Made by a program: the position numbers and the translations under genes. From positions 2,034,604 through 2,098,603 of the forward strand of contig JALIGW010000062.1 in assembly GCA_023053685.1 (NCBI GenBank): DNA of 64,000 nt. Reading direction: 5' to 3'. The notes below the pieces were generated by a model. The model saw nothing but the letters and a program-made list of their open reading frames with translations, was not told the DNA's origin and did no database searches. The DNA is from Diadophis punctatus similis (lineage: Eukaryota > Chordata > Lepidosauria > Squamata > Dipsadidae). Positions 1 through 11,312 of this stretch are shown in pieces (positions within the stretch are counted from its first letter, which is position 1; each line of letters opens with the position of its first letter).

Positions 1-402
1 ACGGGTCCAATTATGAGAAAATGTCTGCAAAAGTTATACACAGTAGATAAATTTTTTGAGAAAAAATGCATTTAAAGGTAAGTGCACCAAAATGAATATA
101 ACTTTCAGTGCAAACTATTAAAAGTCTCAAATTCAAAAAATCAAATTTGAGTCAGTAACAAAGGCAATAAATTAAAGTTGCCAAATTGTACAGATTTCCC
201 CATCCTTATTAAAGAATGCCTCAGTTATGAGATCACCATAAATGCACATGAGGACACTAGTACGTTAGTTAAGGAAGAAGTGAAAAATGCAGCAAAATAC
301 AAAGAGCATCAATTTGGTTTAGTGGTAAAGGCACCCGGCAGGAAAGCAGGAGGTTGTGAGTTCGCCTTACATATGAAAGCCAGTAGGAAGAGGAAGGAGT
401 AC

Positions 403-486
403 TATGTATGTTCGCCGCCTTGAGTTATTTTTAAAAATAATAAAGGTGGTATAAAAAAGCTAATCTCATAAATAAATGAATAAACA
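403..486 (+). mobile_element. LINE/SINE-type 3' tail, family unassigned
   Basis: The motif gccgccttgagt followed by an AT-rich stretch and ataaataaatgaataa resembles the 3' end shared by several reptile retroposons (see also 20947-21028 and 26060-26190). No coding part precedes it. Upstream sequence to position 1 is unrecognised. Confidence 0.4.
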
Positions 487-954
487 TGGCATTGTAGGAA
501 CCCACCCCCTGATTGGAGCACAGACATTCAGGGTTCATAGCCTCTCAAGCAACTCATGTTTCTCTGGCTGTCATCCAACTCAGCAACTGTTGAGCTTCTC
601 AAACCGACCAGGACAACCCCCAAAAGAAACCCATACATCTGAACCCTCAGTGGCTAATCGTGGCCTTTTGTGCATCTGGCTATAACCACAACCTCAGGAC
701 ACAGCCCAACGGTTTGGCACAGTTGTAACCCCAAAGAGAAGTTTCCAGGTCAGGGGGAACCTTCCCCGGGGAAGTCCGTTCTCAGGTGCTTCTGTCCTTT
801 GGCCAAAATAAAGAACCAAAGTGATTTGGGAGGAGATTTTGAGAACTTTGTTTCAGTGCCGATTTCCATTCTCTGACTCCTGATCACTTCCTACACCAAA
901 GAGACAGAGAGGCTTTTTCAGCATGTGGAGGTGGCCCATCCTTGGCAGTGAAGT

Positions 955-1066
955 TTGCCATCTTTCAGAAATGGTGTAGAGTCCCTTGCTTGGGTGGGGG
1001 TGGGGGGTTGGACTAGATGACCTAAAGGGTCCCTTCCAACTCTGTTATTCTGTTAATCTGATTCTA
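955..1066 (+). mobile_element. CR1 LINE 3'-end fragment
   Basis: Contains the CR1 3'UTR signature ggttggactagatgacct plus cccttccaactctgtta, ending in variable ttctgtt/taatctg units. Strongly 5'-truncated, no coding sequence. Confidence 0.85.
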
Positions 1067-1461
1067 GAAGATAGCTTACATTTCTGCAATTGTGTTGAAC
1101 CTCAAGAGTAGTGGCACCCTGAGATGTGGCTGATCAGCCGACTGAAGAGGCCCAGCAGAAACACCCATCATCCACACCTCCAGGACAGGGCAAGCCAAAT
1201 ACAAAACAGAAATATTCATTCAATCAGAGCAGGATTCATTCAATCAGAGCAGGCGCCGCCTCCAAAAACAGTCCCTTCGATTACTCACAGCCTGCAGGAA
1301 TCATCTCGCACCAGCCATCACTCTTTTGAAGCCAGCAATGAAGACAGTGACCGAAGAAGAAATCCTATTGCCACAATGCATTTCCTCCTGCCCTTGTTGC
1401 CGGGGTTGGGGCATTCAATCACACCATGGAGCAGCATCTTACAGGGCTGCTCCCTTAACAT

Positions 1462-1494
1462 CAACACACACACACACCCCATACACACACACAA
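1462..1494 (+). repeat. CA microsatellite, interrupted
   Basis: Two CA runs separated by cccat. Confidence 0.8.
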
Positions 1495-1696
1495 CCACAC
1501 TGCCCATGGCTCTCCTGATCTCTGGGGAAGGAGCTCAGATAGACCAGTTTCCACTCATTGAATGGACGCCTGCAGAAGGCATCTCCCTCCTGTCCCGTTT
1601 GGTCTGGAGAAGTCCTCCCTTTCCTACGGTCAGATTACAAGAAATCAGCAGGATTCTGTCAAGCAGCTTCCAAATCATCCAAATGTGCCTATGCAT

Positions 1697-2190
1697 TGAG
1701 ACTCTAGAAAGAGCGCAGAGAAGAGCAACCAGGATGATTAGGGGACTGGAGGCTAAAACATATGATGAACGATTGCAGGAACCGGGCATGGCTAGTCTAG
1801 TGAAGAGAAGGACCAGGGGAGACATTGATAGCAGTCGGAATATTTGAGGGGCTGTCACAGAGAGGAGGGGGTCAAGCTGTTTTCCAAAGCACCTGAAGGC
1901 CAGACGAGGAACAATGGATGGAAACTGATTTAATTAGGGCATCCGTCAGAACCCTGACAGAGAGATTCAACCTGGAAATAAGGAGAAATTTTCTGACAGT
2001 GAGAACAATCAACCAACGGAACAGAAGTTGCCTTCGGAAGTTGTGGGAGCTTCATCACTGGAGGCTTTCAAGAAGAGACTGGACTGCCATCTGCCAGAAA
2101 TGGTGTATGGTATCCTGCTTGGGTGGAAGGTTGGACTAGATGACCTACAAGGGCCCTTCCAACTCTGTTAATCTAATCTAATCTAATCTA
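1697..2190 (+). mobile_element. CR1 LINE, 3' part of ORF2 plus 3'UTR
   Basis: Begins inside the C-terminal reverse-transcriptase reading (ETLERAQRRATRMIRGLEAK ... ASLVKRRTRGD), with frame breaks and a small insertion near 1930, then the CR1 3'UTR and a terminal TAATC repeat (2165-2186). 5'-truncated and not functional. Confidence 0.9.
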
Positions 2191-2861
2191 AAACACCATC
2201 AAGCCTGCTAAAATAGCTAAACTGCACATGAGGAAGAATTCACAGATTGCCACAGCTGGCAAAACGATGCTTCTGCAAGGTATTTCCTGTCTGTCAAAGA
2301 GAAAAAAGGGGCCCGCACCACTAACATGTCACCAATCTTCCACAATGTTGGCCAGTGGCCCAGTTATGAAGGGCTGCAACCTCAGTGCTGGCCCCTTCCC
2401 TTGAGCACTTAGCTGGGGCATCTAGGAATCACTTCCCTCTTGGCTTTGGAGCTGAGTGATGGACAGATGTCACTTTGCTTCTCAGGAATGACGGACTCCA
2501 TCAACAGCAGCAGAACCACCAGACATTGGGAAGCTGAAGGAGGGGAGAAGGGCCTCCTCTTTGCCAAAAGCTGAAAAGCAGTGAAGTCTCTTTGCGATTC
2601 TAATTAGCCAGGAATGTTTGGTTCCAACTGTCATAGTTTGGATGTGGAACAGTCAAAAGCAAATGAACTTTTCCATAAAGATAAAGACAGAGAAAAAAAA
2701 TTCTGTTGAATATCAAGCAAAAAGAATGAACAGTTTCAGAGGTTTTGGCTTATTCTCAGAATGTCCTGTTTTTGTAAGCAAGATTGAATTTTCTGCAGAA
2801 CATTATCAATTTCCCAGGAGGTTTGCTGGAGTTCTCTCCTGGGTCCAAAAACTCAGTTACT

Positions 2862-3712
2862 CTAACAGATTAAAAGAGTTGGAAGGGACCTTATAGGTCA
2901 TCTAGACCAGGGGTGGGTTCCAACTTACCTCGCTGCCAGTTCACTTCCTCCCGTGCCGTGTGGCTGCGCCTTGTGGGCACGCGTGCGTGCATGCGCAGTA
3001 CAAAAAACTCCAAATTTTTTTTAAAAAAAAAATAAGCCGAAAACAAAATGGCGATGCATGCGCAGTGCCGGAAACTCAGCTTCTGCGCATGTGCAGAAGA
3101 ATTTTTTTTAAAAAAATCCCCCCCCAAAAAATAAAAAAATTCAAAAAAATCCAAAAAAAAAGATGGTGGCGCCCACAGACCGGCACCGACGGATCCGGTT
3201 CGATGATGTCATCGTGACATCACCAGCGGGTCGCTACCGATTCGGGAGAACTGGTCTGAACCGGGAGGAACCCACCTCTGATCTAGACCAACCCCCTGCC
3301 CAAGCAGGAGACCCGCCTACATCATTTCTGACAGATGGCAGTCCAATCTCTTCTTGAAAGCTTCCAGTGATGAAGCTCCCACAACTTCTGAAGGCAACTT
3401 CTGTTCCATTGGTTGATTGTTCTCACTGTCAGAAAATGTCTTCTTATTTCCAGGTTGAATCTCTCTTTGGTCAGTTTCCATCCATTGTTCCTCGTCTGGC
3501 CTTCAGGTGCTTTGGAAAACAGCTTGACCCCCTCCTCTCTGTGGCAGCCCCTCAAATATTGGAAGACTGCTATCATGTCTTCCCTGGTCCTTCTCTTCAT
3601 TAGACTAGCCATGACCAGTTCCTGCAACAGTTCATCATATGTTTGAGCCTCCAGTCCCCTAATCCTCTTGGTTGCTCTTCTCTGCACTTTTCTAGAGTCT
3701 CAACATCTTTTT
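2862..3712 (-). mobile_element. CR1 LINE 3' part, split by a hAT element
   Basis: Minus-strand CR1 3'UTR and C-terminal ORF2 (QRRATKRIRGLEAQTYDELL, then KRRTREDMIAVFQYLRGCH). The 3'UTR is interrupted at 2908-3280 by a DNA transposon flanked by a duplicated atctagac. Confidence 0.9.
2908..3280. mobile_element. Non-autonomous hAT element, caggggtgggttcc family
   Basis: Left end caggggtgggttcc and right end ggaacccacctctg are inverted repeats, bounded by the 8-bp duplication atctagac (2900-2907 and 3281-3288). An A/T-rich centre separates GC-rich arms carrying tgcgca-type dyads. No transposase frame, so it was mobilised in trans. Confidence 0.9.
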
Positions 3713-4599
3713 CCTAAGAGTTCTCCAGTGAAAGCCAAGCCCAAAGCCCCTTACACTGTCTGATGTCCTCCAGATAAGATGGTGCTGCAATTGCAAAGCC
3801 AGTGAGCCAGATTCCCAACGTATCTGGAGAGGGCCAAGTTGATGGAGGCTGCCCAACAGCATCAACAGCTGTACTGCCCACTGAACATGCCCACTGAAAG
3901 CAACTGTGAGCTAGCTTGTTACTTGAAAGCAAATGTCACAGAAAGTTCAGCTACTTCTGTTTACAAATACAACACAGGACAGAAAAGTGTTTTGGCTGCA
4001 TTTAAGATGCCATTTGTGATAAAGTCTATATTTGGGTTAGGGCAGAATCCACATCCTGGGAAGCTGTAGGAAAAAGAATGGCAGAACCTGGGGTGGAGTC
4101 AAAAGAGGGACCCTTGAGTGCCATGGACCCATATCTAACTCTAAGCAGGTGCCAACCAGTAGTTGAGAAGATTCCTGTGCAGAGGAATGAGTAGCAATAA
4201 ATCAATTAATTGAACTTCCACATGTGGACCTGGTCTTCCACATTTGGTAGAAGCCCACCCACCTACCCAACTTGTGCTCCTGTAAAATCACCCAGACTTT
4301 ATAAAGAGTCACTTGAGGAGTGCCAGCAGCTCAATCCTTTATGCCAGCCAGTCCTCTTCTCACTCTCAGGTTGGCAATTACAAGCACAATCAGCAGCGGC
4401 GGCTGGGAATTCTGGCTGCTGACACCCCCCCCCCCCCAATACCAACATCATCAGTATTCTCAAAATTAACCACATCACTTCCAGGTAAGGCTATAATTGG
4501 CACTTCATGTTCCAGCTCAGTATTTTGAATTAAGGACTCCGCCTGGTTTCCCTGGAAGATCTTAGACTGAAGGGTCCCAAAGGTGCTTTCCCCCCCCAA

Positions 4600-4745
4600 G
4601 AAACTGAAGAAGCTTCTTGGATGAGAAGTGAAACGTCTTCAAAGAAAAACCAGAAAGTCCAGTTGTCTTTGGGACAACCATGACCTGGATGATGGAGAAC
4701 CTCCATGGACATTTGGACTGAAGGGCCCAGTGGACAAAGACTTCC
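4600..4745 (+). mobile_element. Penelope-like element terminal fragment
   Basis: Holds the conserved block gaagaagcttcttggatgag followed by gaaacgtcttcaaag, an aaaccag stretch and tttgggacaaccatgacctg. The same block bounds the GIY-YIG-coding copy at 52578-53302, which is the basis for the assignment. Confidence 0.65.
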
Positions 4746-6403
4746 TCTAATTGTTGCTGCACTTATTCATAAAACCCCATTTCCCAGGTACAGTATCTCT
4801 TTCAACAGCCTCAAGACAGCGTGACTGCAGAAGATCCTCTGACACCCACACCCACATTTGTAATCTGAGCAGGGCAAGCTTAACTCAACCGAGATCTTGG
4901 TCTGCCCGTCCTCCTGCAGCCACCTTAGAGGACACTTTGGCCAGCGGCTTTCCGTGGAAGCGGTGTGCCCTTGACTGTTGCTGTACGATGCTCCCGAGGC
5001 AAAAGGAACTGAGGGGCCTTGGAAAATGGCAACCATCCTGCCAACAGCGCCACTCCTGAGTATGAGGTCACATCCACGCCTGCTCACGGCCTTTCATCTC
5101 CCACATCTGGATTTCTGGCACGCAGCAGAAGCGCAAAGAAGAAAACCAGCCTTGTTTCTCTTCATTCCACTTTGTTTTCAAGCTGGCCTGAATGTAGCAA
5201 AGGCAGCTTACGTGAATGCCACTCAATCTATTTCTGATGCCCGCCGTCTGCCTCGGATCAAACACTATCGTGCTGCTTTCTTCAGGGCGATGCCGAAGGC
5301 TGGAACTCTGCTCGGGGGGGGGGGGCTCCAAATGCAGGATCCGCTCATTCCCTTGCAGAAGAACCACCAGGTGGAGAGGCTCCCCAGCTGACCAGCAGCC
5401 CCTTGTACCTCAGGCCAGAATCATTGCAACATTCCAGGATTTGGAGCAATGCAGCCATGGCGTGGGGAGACAATGATCAACCAGGGGAGGAAGAGTGCTG
5501 CACAACCAACTTCCAAAGCCAAGGGGCCTTTCTCCTGCAACTGCTTCTTTTCTCCCCCCCTGCAAGATTTGGCAGACAAAGACCCATGATGCAACCCAAC
5601 TTCACTGATGGAAACATGGAAAGTCACCGCAGCACTATTACATCACGCATTTTGCTTGATCGGGGAAAGGCCTGGAGCCAGGCTGCTGCGCTGAGGGGGG
5701 GGCAGACTTCTTGCAACAAAGCAGCCCCCAGGCTCAACCCCAACGCATCTGGGAGACTTGCTGGCCGGCCTTGAGCCAGGCACTCCGGGGCCGGGTGGGG
5801 CCGTCCTTCCATTCCAAAAGAGCACTCACCAACTCCAGAATAAACAACTTCTGGCTCTCTGAAATCTCTGGTGTGAATTGTATAATGCAAAATGGATCCC
5901 GCCGTCCACTCCAGAATGAATTCCTTCTCCAAGGTTTTCCAGATCCAGCCAGAGGCCTCCAAGGAGGCCAAGGGGCAAGAATGTCATGGCAGGAAAACCC
6001 AGCATTGAAAAAAAAGAGGCGGAGCGCAGCCAAGTGTTCTTCCCACCCATCCCTTCCAGATCCTCGCCTGATCCCTTCCCAGGCCATCAGCCCTGGAAGC
6101 TGGGATCCCTGCCCAACTTTGATCCAGGATGGAATCTGTTACTGTCTCATTCACTGCTCGGGCTGCCACAGGCGTAGCCAACGATAACCTCCTGAACGCA
6201 GGGGACAGATGGGACGAGGCCTGGCATATTAAACAGCTCCTGGTGGCTCTCGTAAGAAGGCAGCTGTGGTTCATCTGCAGGGCAAGATGGAAGGTGGCCT
6301 GTTGCCCAACCCAAGCCTCAAGAGCCTCGGGCCTCCTCCTGTCAGGGCAAAAGGCGCAACTGCCTCCCCTTCTCACTTCATCCTACTGACTGATTGATGA
6401 TAT

Positions 6404-6486
6404 CTGAATCGGTACAGGGTCTCCTGCTTGAGCAGAGGGTTGGACTAGAAGATCTCCAAGGTCCCTTCCAGCTGTCTTCTATTAAT
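6404..6486 (+). mobile_element. CR1 LINE 3'-end fragment
   Basis: Contains cctgcttgagcag, ggttggactagaagatct and cccttccagctgtcttcta, a subfamily distinct from the gatgacct copies. Confidence 0.8.
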
Positions 6487-8556
6487 ACATTCATCCCTCG
6501 TCATTCCATTAGCCAAACCCACATGACATGCAAGGTAATGAATTCAAGATCTCATCAATCCCACAAAACAGGGCTTCCCAAACTTAAGCCAAGGACTGCT
6601 AGGGAATGAGATCCCAATTTTTTTTTAAAAAGGCTGCTCCAAGCATGATATCTGAGTTCAGACTACCCTAACCCCAATGAAATCATGGGGGATATCACAC
6701 AAATCCTCTCTCCTTTTGAAGGGGGCAGTCACAGTACCACCAAGTGCAGGAAGGGGGGGGCAATGCTCCCACCAGTAACCCCATGATCCCCAAATGGTAC
6801 AGCAGGGGGACACACCAGGCACGCTCAGATACTCCGTACTTGGCCTTGGTCCTAGCTGGCACCTCCATATTTCCCTGAACAGCTGCACATCTGAACCCAC
6901 CTGGAGGTTCTTATCAGTTTGTGAGGAGGCAGAGAACAGTCCAGAAACCTGGCAGCTGGCAATCCTTGGCCTAAAGAACAGCATACAACCACTGAATTGC
7001 TTTGAAAGATGTTCTGTTCTTGGCAAGCATTTCTTTTATCACCAACTCTAAATAATTAATGTAATCTATACAATACACACTTGGACGGAAAACTCTGATT
7101 CAGATGAAACTGTCTATATGTTAAAGAAGCATTAACTGCAACACTTAATGGCAAAGTTCTGGAGATCCTTTGGGGAGTTGGCCATTTACACTTGCAAAAA
7201 CTTTCTGGAGTCTGACCTTCAAAGCCGCTTCATGGGTCCCAGTTCCTGCCTTGGAGCAACTCTGCTCCCACTCTGGCTACCAAGGCAGTTCTGGCTTCCC
7301 AAGGTTTGTCAAGCTGCACCCCTTCCCCGGAGCTCACTACAGGCAGCTTCTCTCTCAAAACACAAAGACAGAGCCGGCCAGCAGCAAAGAACCCCGACTG
7401 GTCAGCTCTTGGGACCCAGATGCCAGTTATGAGGTCAGCTGCCTTTGCTTGCAAAGCTGAGTGGCATCGCCAACCTGTGAGTGAGCCATAACAGGGATTC
7501 CACTGGCACAGAGCCCTGTGCATCTCTCTCTGGCACGCTGGGTAAAGTTTTGGTGCCACCGTAGCTGAGATGCACATATGAACTTGCTGCACAGAACATC
7601 CAGGCCGTTCTCTTTGCTGCTCAAAAAAAATTTAGAGGTTCAGGTTTGGGGCGGCGGGGGGGGGGGAACCCTTGGTATCAGTCCTTTATTTCCCATAAAG
7701 TGCAGAGAACTTGGTTTAATCCCCAATTTTTCACCCAACTATCTCAACCCCAATGCCAGAATAAACAAGCAAATGTGCTGCATTTTCCCAGTTTACTTCT
7801 GTTTCCATCATTTTTTGAGGTTGGTATTCTCTCCTGGTTCTCTGTTTAAGTCCCTGGGTATTCTACAACATGTCATGATGTCATGCTTGATTGATTTTGC
7901 TAGAGAAATATAGAAATATGGCATGCAAATTAAAAACCACTGTTAACAGTGACATATTTCAGCATTTTCAGATCACTACATTAGCAATATAGCTTTAAAA
8001 TGTAAAAAAAAGGACTTCAATCCACACCCAACATTGGAAGAGAAGAATGCCAGTTACCATCCCTCCTGGGTGGCTGATATGAAATGAATATTGGGAGCCT
8101 TTTTCTTCGCAAGGCAGCATATTGTGGCCTGATGAAAAGCCCATTTTTTTTAAACAGCCGTCTGAGCCGCCTCCACTCGCGCGTTAAGGGCAGCGCCGGG
8201 TCCCACCGAGGCGCGGAGGCAGCACATGGGGGCGTCCGCAGACTAAGTTCCTCTCCGTTTGCAAAAATTGTCCCTAGGAAAAAGTTTGCAGCAACCGGCA
8301 CAGATTCCCAACGCCACAAAGAAAGAATTCCAAAGTAGGGACTGTTGCAGGGGAGGAAAACGCTTTTCCGTTTTTAAATAACCGCTACTCGCACTCTCCC
8401 CCCCCCCCACACACACCGCCACTTCTCCGTCGCCTAAGAGTTCTCCATTAATTTCCCCCCTCCCCAAAAGCCAGGCGGTGCACGGGCTCCGGTGGCTCCG
8501 CTTGCTCGGGACGGATTCCGGCGGGCAGGGAGGCAGGGATGCTCCGGCGCTCTTAC

Positions 8557-8653
8557 CTGCGCGGCTGTGGGCGAGGGCGGCGAGCAGGAGCAGCGCCAGG
8601 CTCCCGGGCCGGTTCAGCCAGCTCCGCCGTTTCCACCGGGTGTGCGTGTCCAT
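8557..8653 (-). CDS. COL5A1: COL5A1 coding exon 1 (signal peptide of collagen alpha-1(V) chain)
   Basis: Read on the minus strand, ATG at 8653-8651 opens a 97-nt coding stretch that stops at a consensus splice donor (CAG|GTAAGA, GT at 8556-8555), leaving phase 1. The peptide starts MDTHTRWKRRSWLNRPGSLA and continues with a leucine/alanine core ending AHSRA-G. The start closely matches the human COL5A1 N-terminus (MDVHTRWKARSALRPG, from memory), followed by a hydrophobic signal core. Type V procollagen alpha-1 is secreted and nucleates heterotypic type I/V fibrils; this exon supplies only the basic n-region, hydrophobic core and cleavage region. The start codon has G at -3 and +4. The exon lies in a CpG island, as expected of a TATA-less collagen V promoter. 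Later exons (LamG/TSPN, triple helix, C-propeptide) lie beyond the left edge. Longer in-frame extension upstream is GC-rich 5'UTR/promoter, not protein. Confidence 0.9.
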
Positions 8654-8781
8654 GTCCGCGGCTGGTCCGGGCGAGGCGCAAAGCGGGACGGCGGCGCTCC
8701 GGGGCGGCTGCTCTCCCGACACCGGCGGGCGCTGCGGGAGGCTTTCGGACTCCCCTCCCCTCCGCCCCCGGCAGGACCCTC

Positions 8782-8793
8782 CTAGGCGGCCAT
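8782..8793 (-). promoter_or_regulatory. Minimal upstream ORF (M-A-A-stop) before COL5A1 start
   Basis: On the gene strand ATG GCC GCC TAG runs from 8793 to 8782, about 138 nt before the COL5A1 ATG. It is the only ATG I find between 8654 and about 9110 on that strand. Context is weak (C at -3, G at +4), which would allow leaky scanning. It lies immediately 3' of a GCC repeat. Whether it is transcribed depends on the unknown start site. Confidence 0.45.
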
Positions 8794-8800
8794 CGGCTGG

Positions 8801-8829
8801 GCGGCGGCGGCGGCGGCGGCGGCGGCGGC
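8801..8829 (-). repeat. GCC trinucleotide repeat in COL5A1 leader/promoter
   Basis: About 9.7 pure units of GCC on the gene strand (GGC on plus) in the CpG island, directly upstream of the small uORF. Such repeats are length-polymorphic and can form stable structure in a 5'UTR. Confidence 0.85.
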
Positions 8830-9088
8830 TCTCCCTGCGCAGCCTGCTGGTCCGGCGCGCGGCTGGGGAGGCTCGGGGGCTCGGCTTGCGCGGGGAAGGT
8901 CCGGACGCTCGGCTGCCCCCCTCGGCCTCTCTTCCCCGCCTCTTTCCCGTCTCCCTCCGCCCGACCTCCTTCCGGGGCGCCGCTCGGCAAAGTGAGGTCG
9001 CCCCGCTTTCCTGCCCCGCGAAACTTTCGGGTCCCCCACCCCCTCGCCCTCTCCCCTCTCCCCGCGTCAAGCCGACAGAGCGGAGCTG

Positions 9089-9112
9089 CCAATCTGGGGG
9101 GCCGCGGCCAAT
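9089..9112 (-). promoter_or_regulatory. Two CCAAT motifs upstream of COL5A1
   Basis: CCAAT occurs at 9089-9093 and 9108-9112 on the plus strand (ATTGG on the gene strand), start-to-start 19 bp, about 435-460 bp upstream of the ATG. NF-Y (CBF) binds CCAAT in either orientation, and CCAAT-dependent regulation is known for fibrillar collagen promoters. Spacing close to two helical turns would put both sites on one DNA face. Use in vivo is inferred. Confidence 0.5.
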
Positions 9113-9529
9113 CGCGGCGAGGAAAGCCCCCGGCCCCGCCTCCGCTCCGAAGGCGGGGGCAGAGGGCGCCACGAAGCTTTGCCTGTGTGGCAGGGGCGGC
9201 CGGCGCTTCTCCCCCCCCCCGTCCCTCCCGAGCGCCGCCCCAGCCCAGCCCAGCCCAGCGCCGGCTCCCAGCGCCCCCGATGCCCGGACTGGCCCGCGGG
9301 GACGGCGGCGGGATGCGGATGGGCCGGACGCCGCTCGAGCCGGGCCTCGCTTGGGGTCTTGGCAGGCGGGCTCCGGGCGGCCCCGAGGCACTTTGCCCCC
9401 GGCACCGAAGGCATCGGTTCCCGCAGTCAGAAGCTCCGGGTCCTCCTGTAATAGGCTGGAGGCTCTCTCGGCCCGGTCCTTAGCAGTCCCTTCCCGGGCA
9501 AGGAAAAAGAACACTAGAATGCATCGATA

Positions 9530-10255
9530 TTTAACATTAACAGACTTGGAAGGGACCTTGAAGGTCATCTAGTCCAAACCCACCCACCTCCAAGCAGGAG
9601 ACCCTACACCATTTCCGACAGATGGCAGCCCAGTCTCTTCGTGAAAGCCTCCAGTGATGAAGCTCCCACAACTTCTGAAGGCAACTTCTGTTCCATTGGT
9701 TGATTGTCCTCACTGTCAGAAAATTTCTCCTTATTTCCAAGTTGAATCTCTCCTTGATCAGTTTCCATCCATTATTCCTTGTCTGGCCTTCAGGTGCCTT
9801 GGAAAACAGCTTGACCCCCTCCTCTCTCTGGCAGCCCCTCAAATATTGGAAGACTATCCTGTCTCCCCTGGTCCTTCTCCTCACTAGACTAGCCATGTCC
9901 AGTTCCTGCAACCATTCATCTTATGTTTGAGCCTCCAGTCCCCGAATCATCCTGGTTGCTCTTCTCTGCACTCTTTCTAGAATCTCAACATCTTTTTTAT
10001 AGTGTGGTGACCAAAACTGGATGCAGTACTCCAAGTGTAGTCTTACTAAGGCTTTATGGAGTGGTGTTAGTACCTCACTTGATCTTGATTGTATCCCTCT
10101 GTTTATGCAATTTAGGATTGCATTGGCTGCTGCCGCACACTGCTGGCTCATATTTAACTGGTTGTCTACTAAGACTTCAATATCCCTCTCAGAGTTACTG
10201 CTATTAAGCCTGCCAGTCAGCCTGGTTTCACCCAGTCAAGTGCTGCTAAACTTAA
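9530..10255 (-). mobile_element. CR1 LINE, ORF2 C-terminal part and 3'UTR
   Basis: Minus-strand translation reads MSQQCAAAANAILNCINRGI, then LEYCIQFWSPHYKKDVEILE, ERVQRRATRMIRGLEAQT and the CR1 tail. Stops and shifts separate the pieces. It abuts the distal edge of the COL5A1 CpG island, about 880 bp upstream of the start codon. Confidence 0.9.
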
Positions 10256-10276
10256 TGGAAAGTAGTCACCATAGGG

Positions 10277-10651
10277 CTGTGATGGCGAGCCCTCTCTGTG
10301 GGCATGCGCGCTGTCGCCAGCTGCTCTCTGGTTTCCAGCATGCATATGGCTGTTTTTCAGGCTGTTTTCCTGGCCTTTTTCTGGCCATTTTACTGGCCCT
10401 TTTCCAGCTGTTTTTCCAGCCATTTTCTGGGCCAAAAAGCCCCAAAAAGTGGCCTGGAAAACAGCCAAAGAGGCAAAAAAACAGGCTGTTTTCTGGGCCA
10501 TAAATGGCCCAGAAAACAGCCCCCCAAATGGCCAAAACCCAGGTATGTGTGCCCCAGCCAGCTGGTCTTCGGGTTTCTGGTGCTCCGGCACACGCACATG
10601 CACGCACGTTCCGGTTTGGGAACTTGGTGCCGAAAAGGTTCGCCATCAGTG
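10277..10651. mobile_element. Non-autonomous hAT element, gtgatggcgaacc family
   Basis: Ends ctgtgatggcgagcc and ggttcgccatcagtg form terminal inverted repeats; 8-bp duplication ccataggg at 10269-10276 and 10652-10659. The interior (about 10350-10520) is an imperfect foldback built from variants of ggccattttctggccc. Confidence 0.9.
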
Positions 10652-10659
10652 CCATAGGG

Positions 10660-11312
10660 CAACCAGCCACAATGGATGTGTGTAAATGGGAAATTGAGGA
10701 CACAGCCACATTTGATTTCAGAAAAAGAACCTCTTAAAAGTCAAGGTAAAGGAACTTAAAAAGGAAACATCAGGAGGGTCCAATCTCACCAGAAATTTGG
10801 GAATAGGCAGGTCAGGTAGAAAATATAGTACAGATCCAAGAATTAGCCACCCCAATCAAGGCCATACAGGACAGAAATATGAAGGGAACGTCCTCAGGAA
10901 ACGGAAAGCTTGCCCACAGGGGTGGGAGTGGGGAGAAGATCACCTTAAAAGTATGAAGCAGAAATGCATATCACTAATTATCTCCACCCACAAAGCCCTT
11001 TAAAAAAACATCAAAAGGCTTCTGTAGAAGTTGAATGATTCCCATGACTATTCAGAATTCCTGAGAATTTCTCTGCACACCAGAAAGGCCTGGACCAAAG
11101 TCCCAATCAAAGACTCAAGAAGTCCTTTACAGAGTGAACTAGATTTGCATAGGCAGTTCAGGCCCCAAATAGGGACATCTCTGAAGTCACCCCTTGCAAC
11201 TTTCTCCTAAAATTAGAATTGAGCAGTGAGGTGCCTATGTTTGCTGACAAAATAGCATTAGTTGGATGACCTTAAAAAAAGGGAATGAGACAGCAAAGAA
11301 TAGAGAAGAGAA
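10660..11312. other. Unassigned intergenic stretch
   Basis: No coding signature, TIR or tail recognised; mildly AT-rich. An L2 tail begins at its right edge. Confidence 0.5.

Larger units (their letters stand above)
1..8556 (-). other. COL5A1: COL5A1 intron 1 (proximal part, continues beyond window)
   Basis: Everything downstream of the exon 1 donor in gene orientation runs to the window's left edge without an acceptor-plus-exon resembling the LamG/TSPN domain that follows the signal peptide. It holds CR1 pieces, one hAT element, a Penelope fragment and single-copy-looking stretches (487-954, 1067-1461, 2191-2861, 3713-4599, 4746-6403, 6487-8150) where I recognise nothing. A very long intron 1 is known for vertebrate COL5A1, so absence of exon 2 is not surprising. 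Intronic enhancers could lie in the unique stretches but nothing in the sequence proves it. Confidence 0.75.
8150..9490 (-). promoter_or_regulatory. COL5A1: COL5A1 CpG-island promoter and 5'UTR region
   Basis: About 1.3 kb of dense CpG, in sharp contrast with AT-rich flanks, spans exon 1 and its upstream side. GC boxes (GGGCGG or its complement) are seen at 8702-8707, 8762-8767, 8799-8804, 8957-8962 and 9194-9199. No TATA box is visible. A short direct repeat of AGCCC units occurs at about 9239-9262. The transcription start cannot be fixed from sequence. A minus-strand CR1 (9530-10255) marks the distal edge. Confidence 0.8.

Noticed and set aside
1..8150. COL5A1 exon 2
   Set aside because: Searched the minus-strand frames for the LamG/TSPN start that follows the signal peptide; nothing similar found.
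8243..9568. 441-codon minus frame and 364-codon plus frame across the CpG island
   Set aside because: Stop codons are rare in GC-rich DNA. Only the 32 codons before the splice donor match COL5A1; the rest is leader, promoter and intron.
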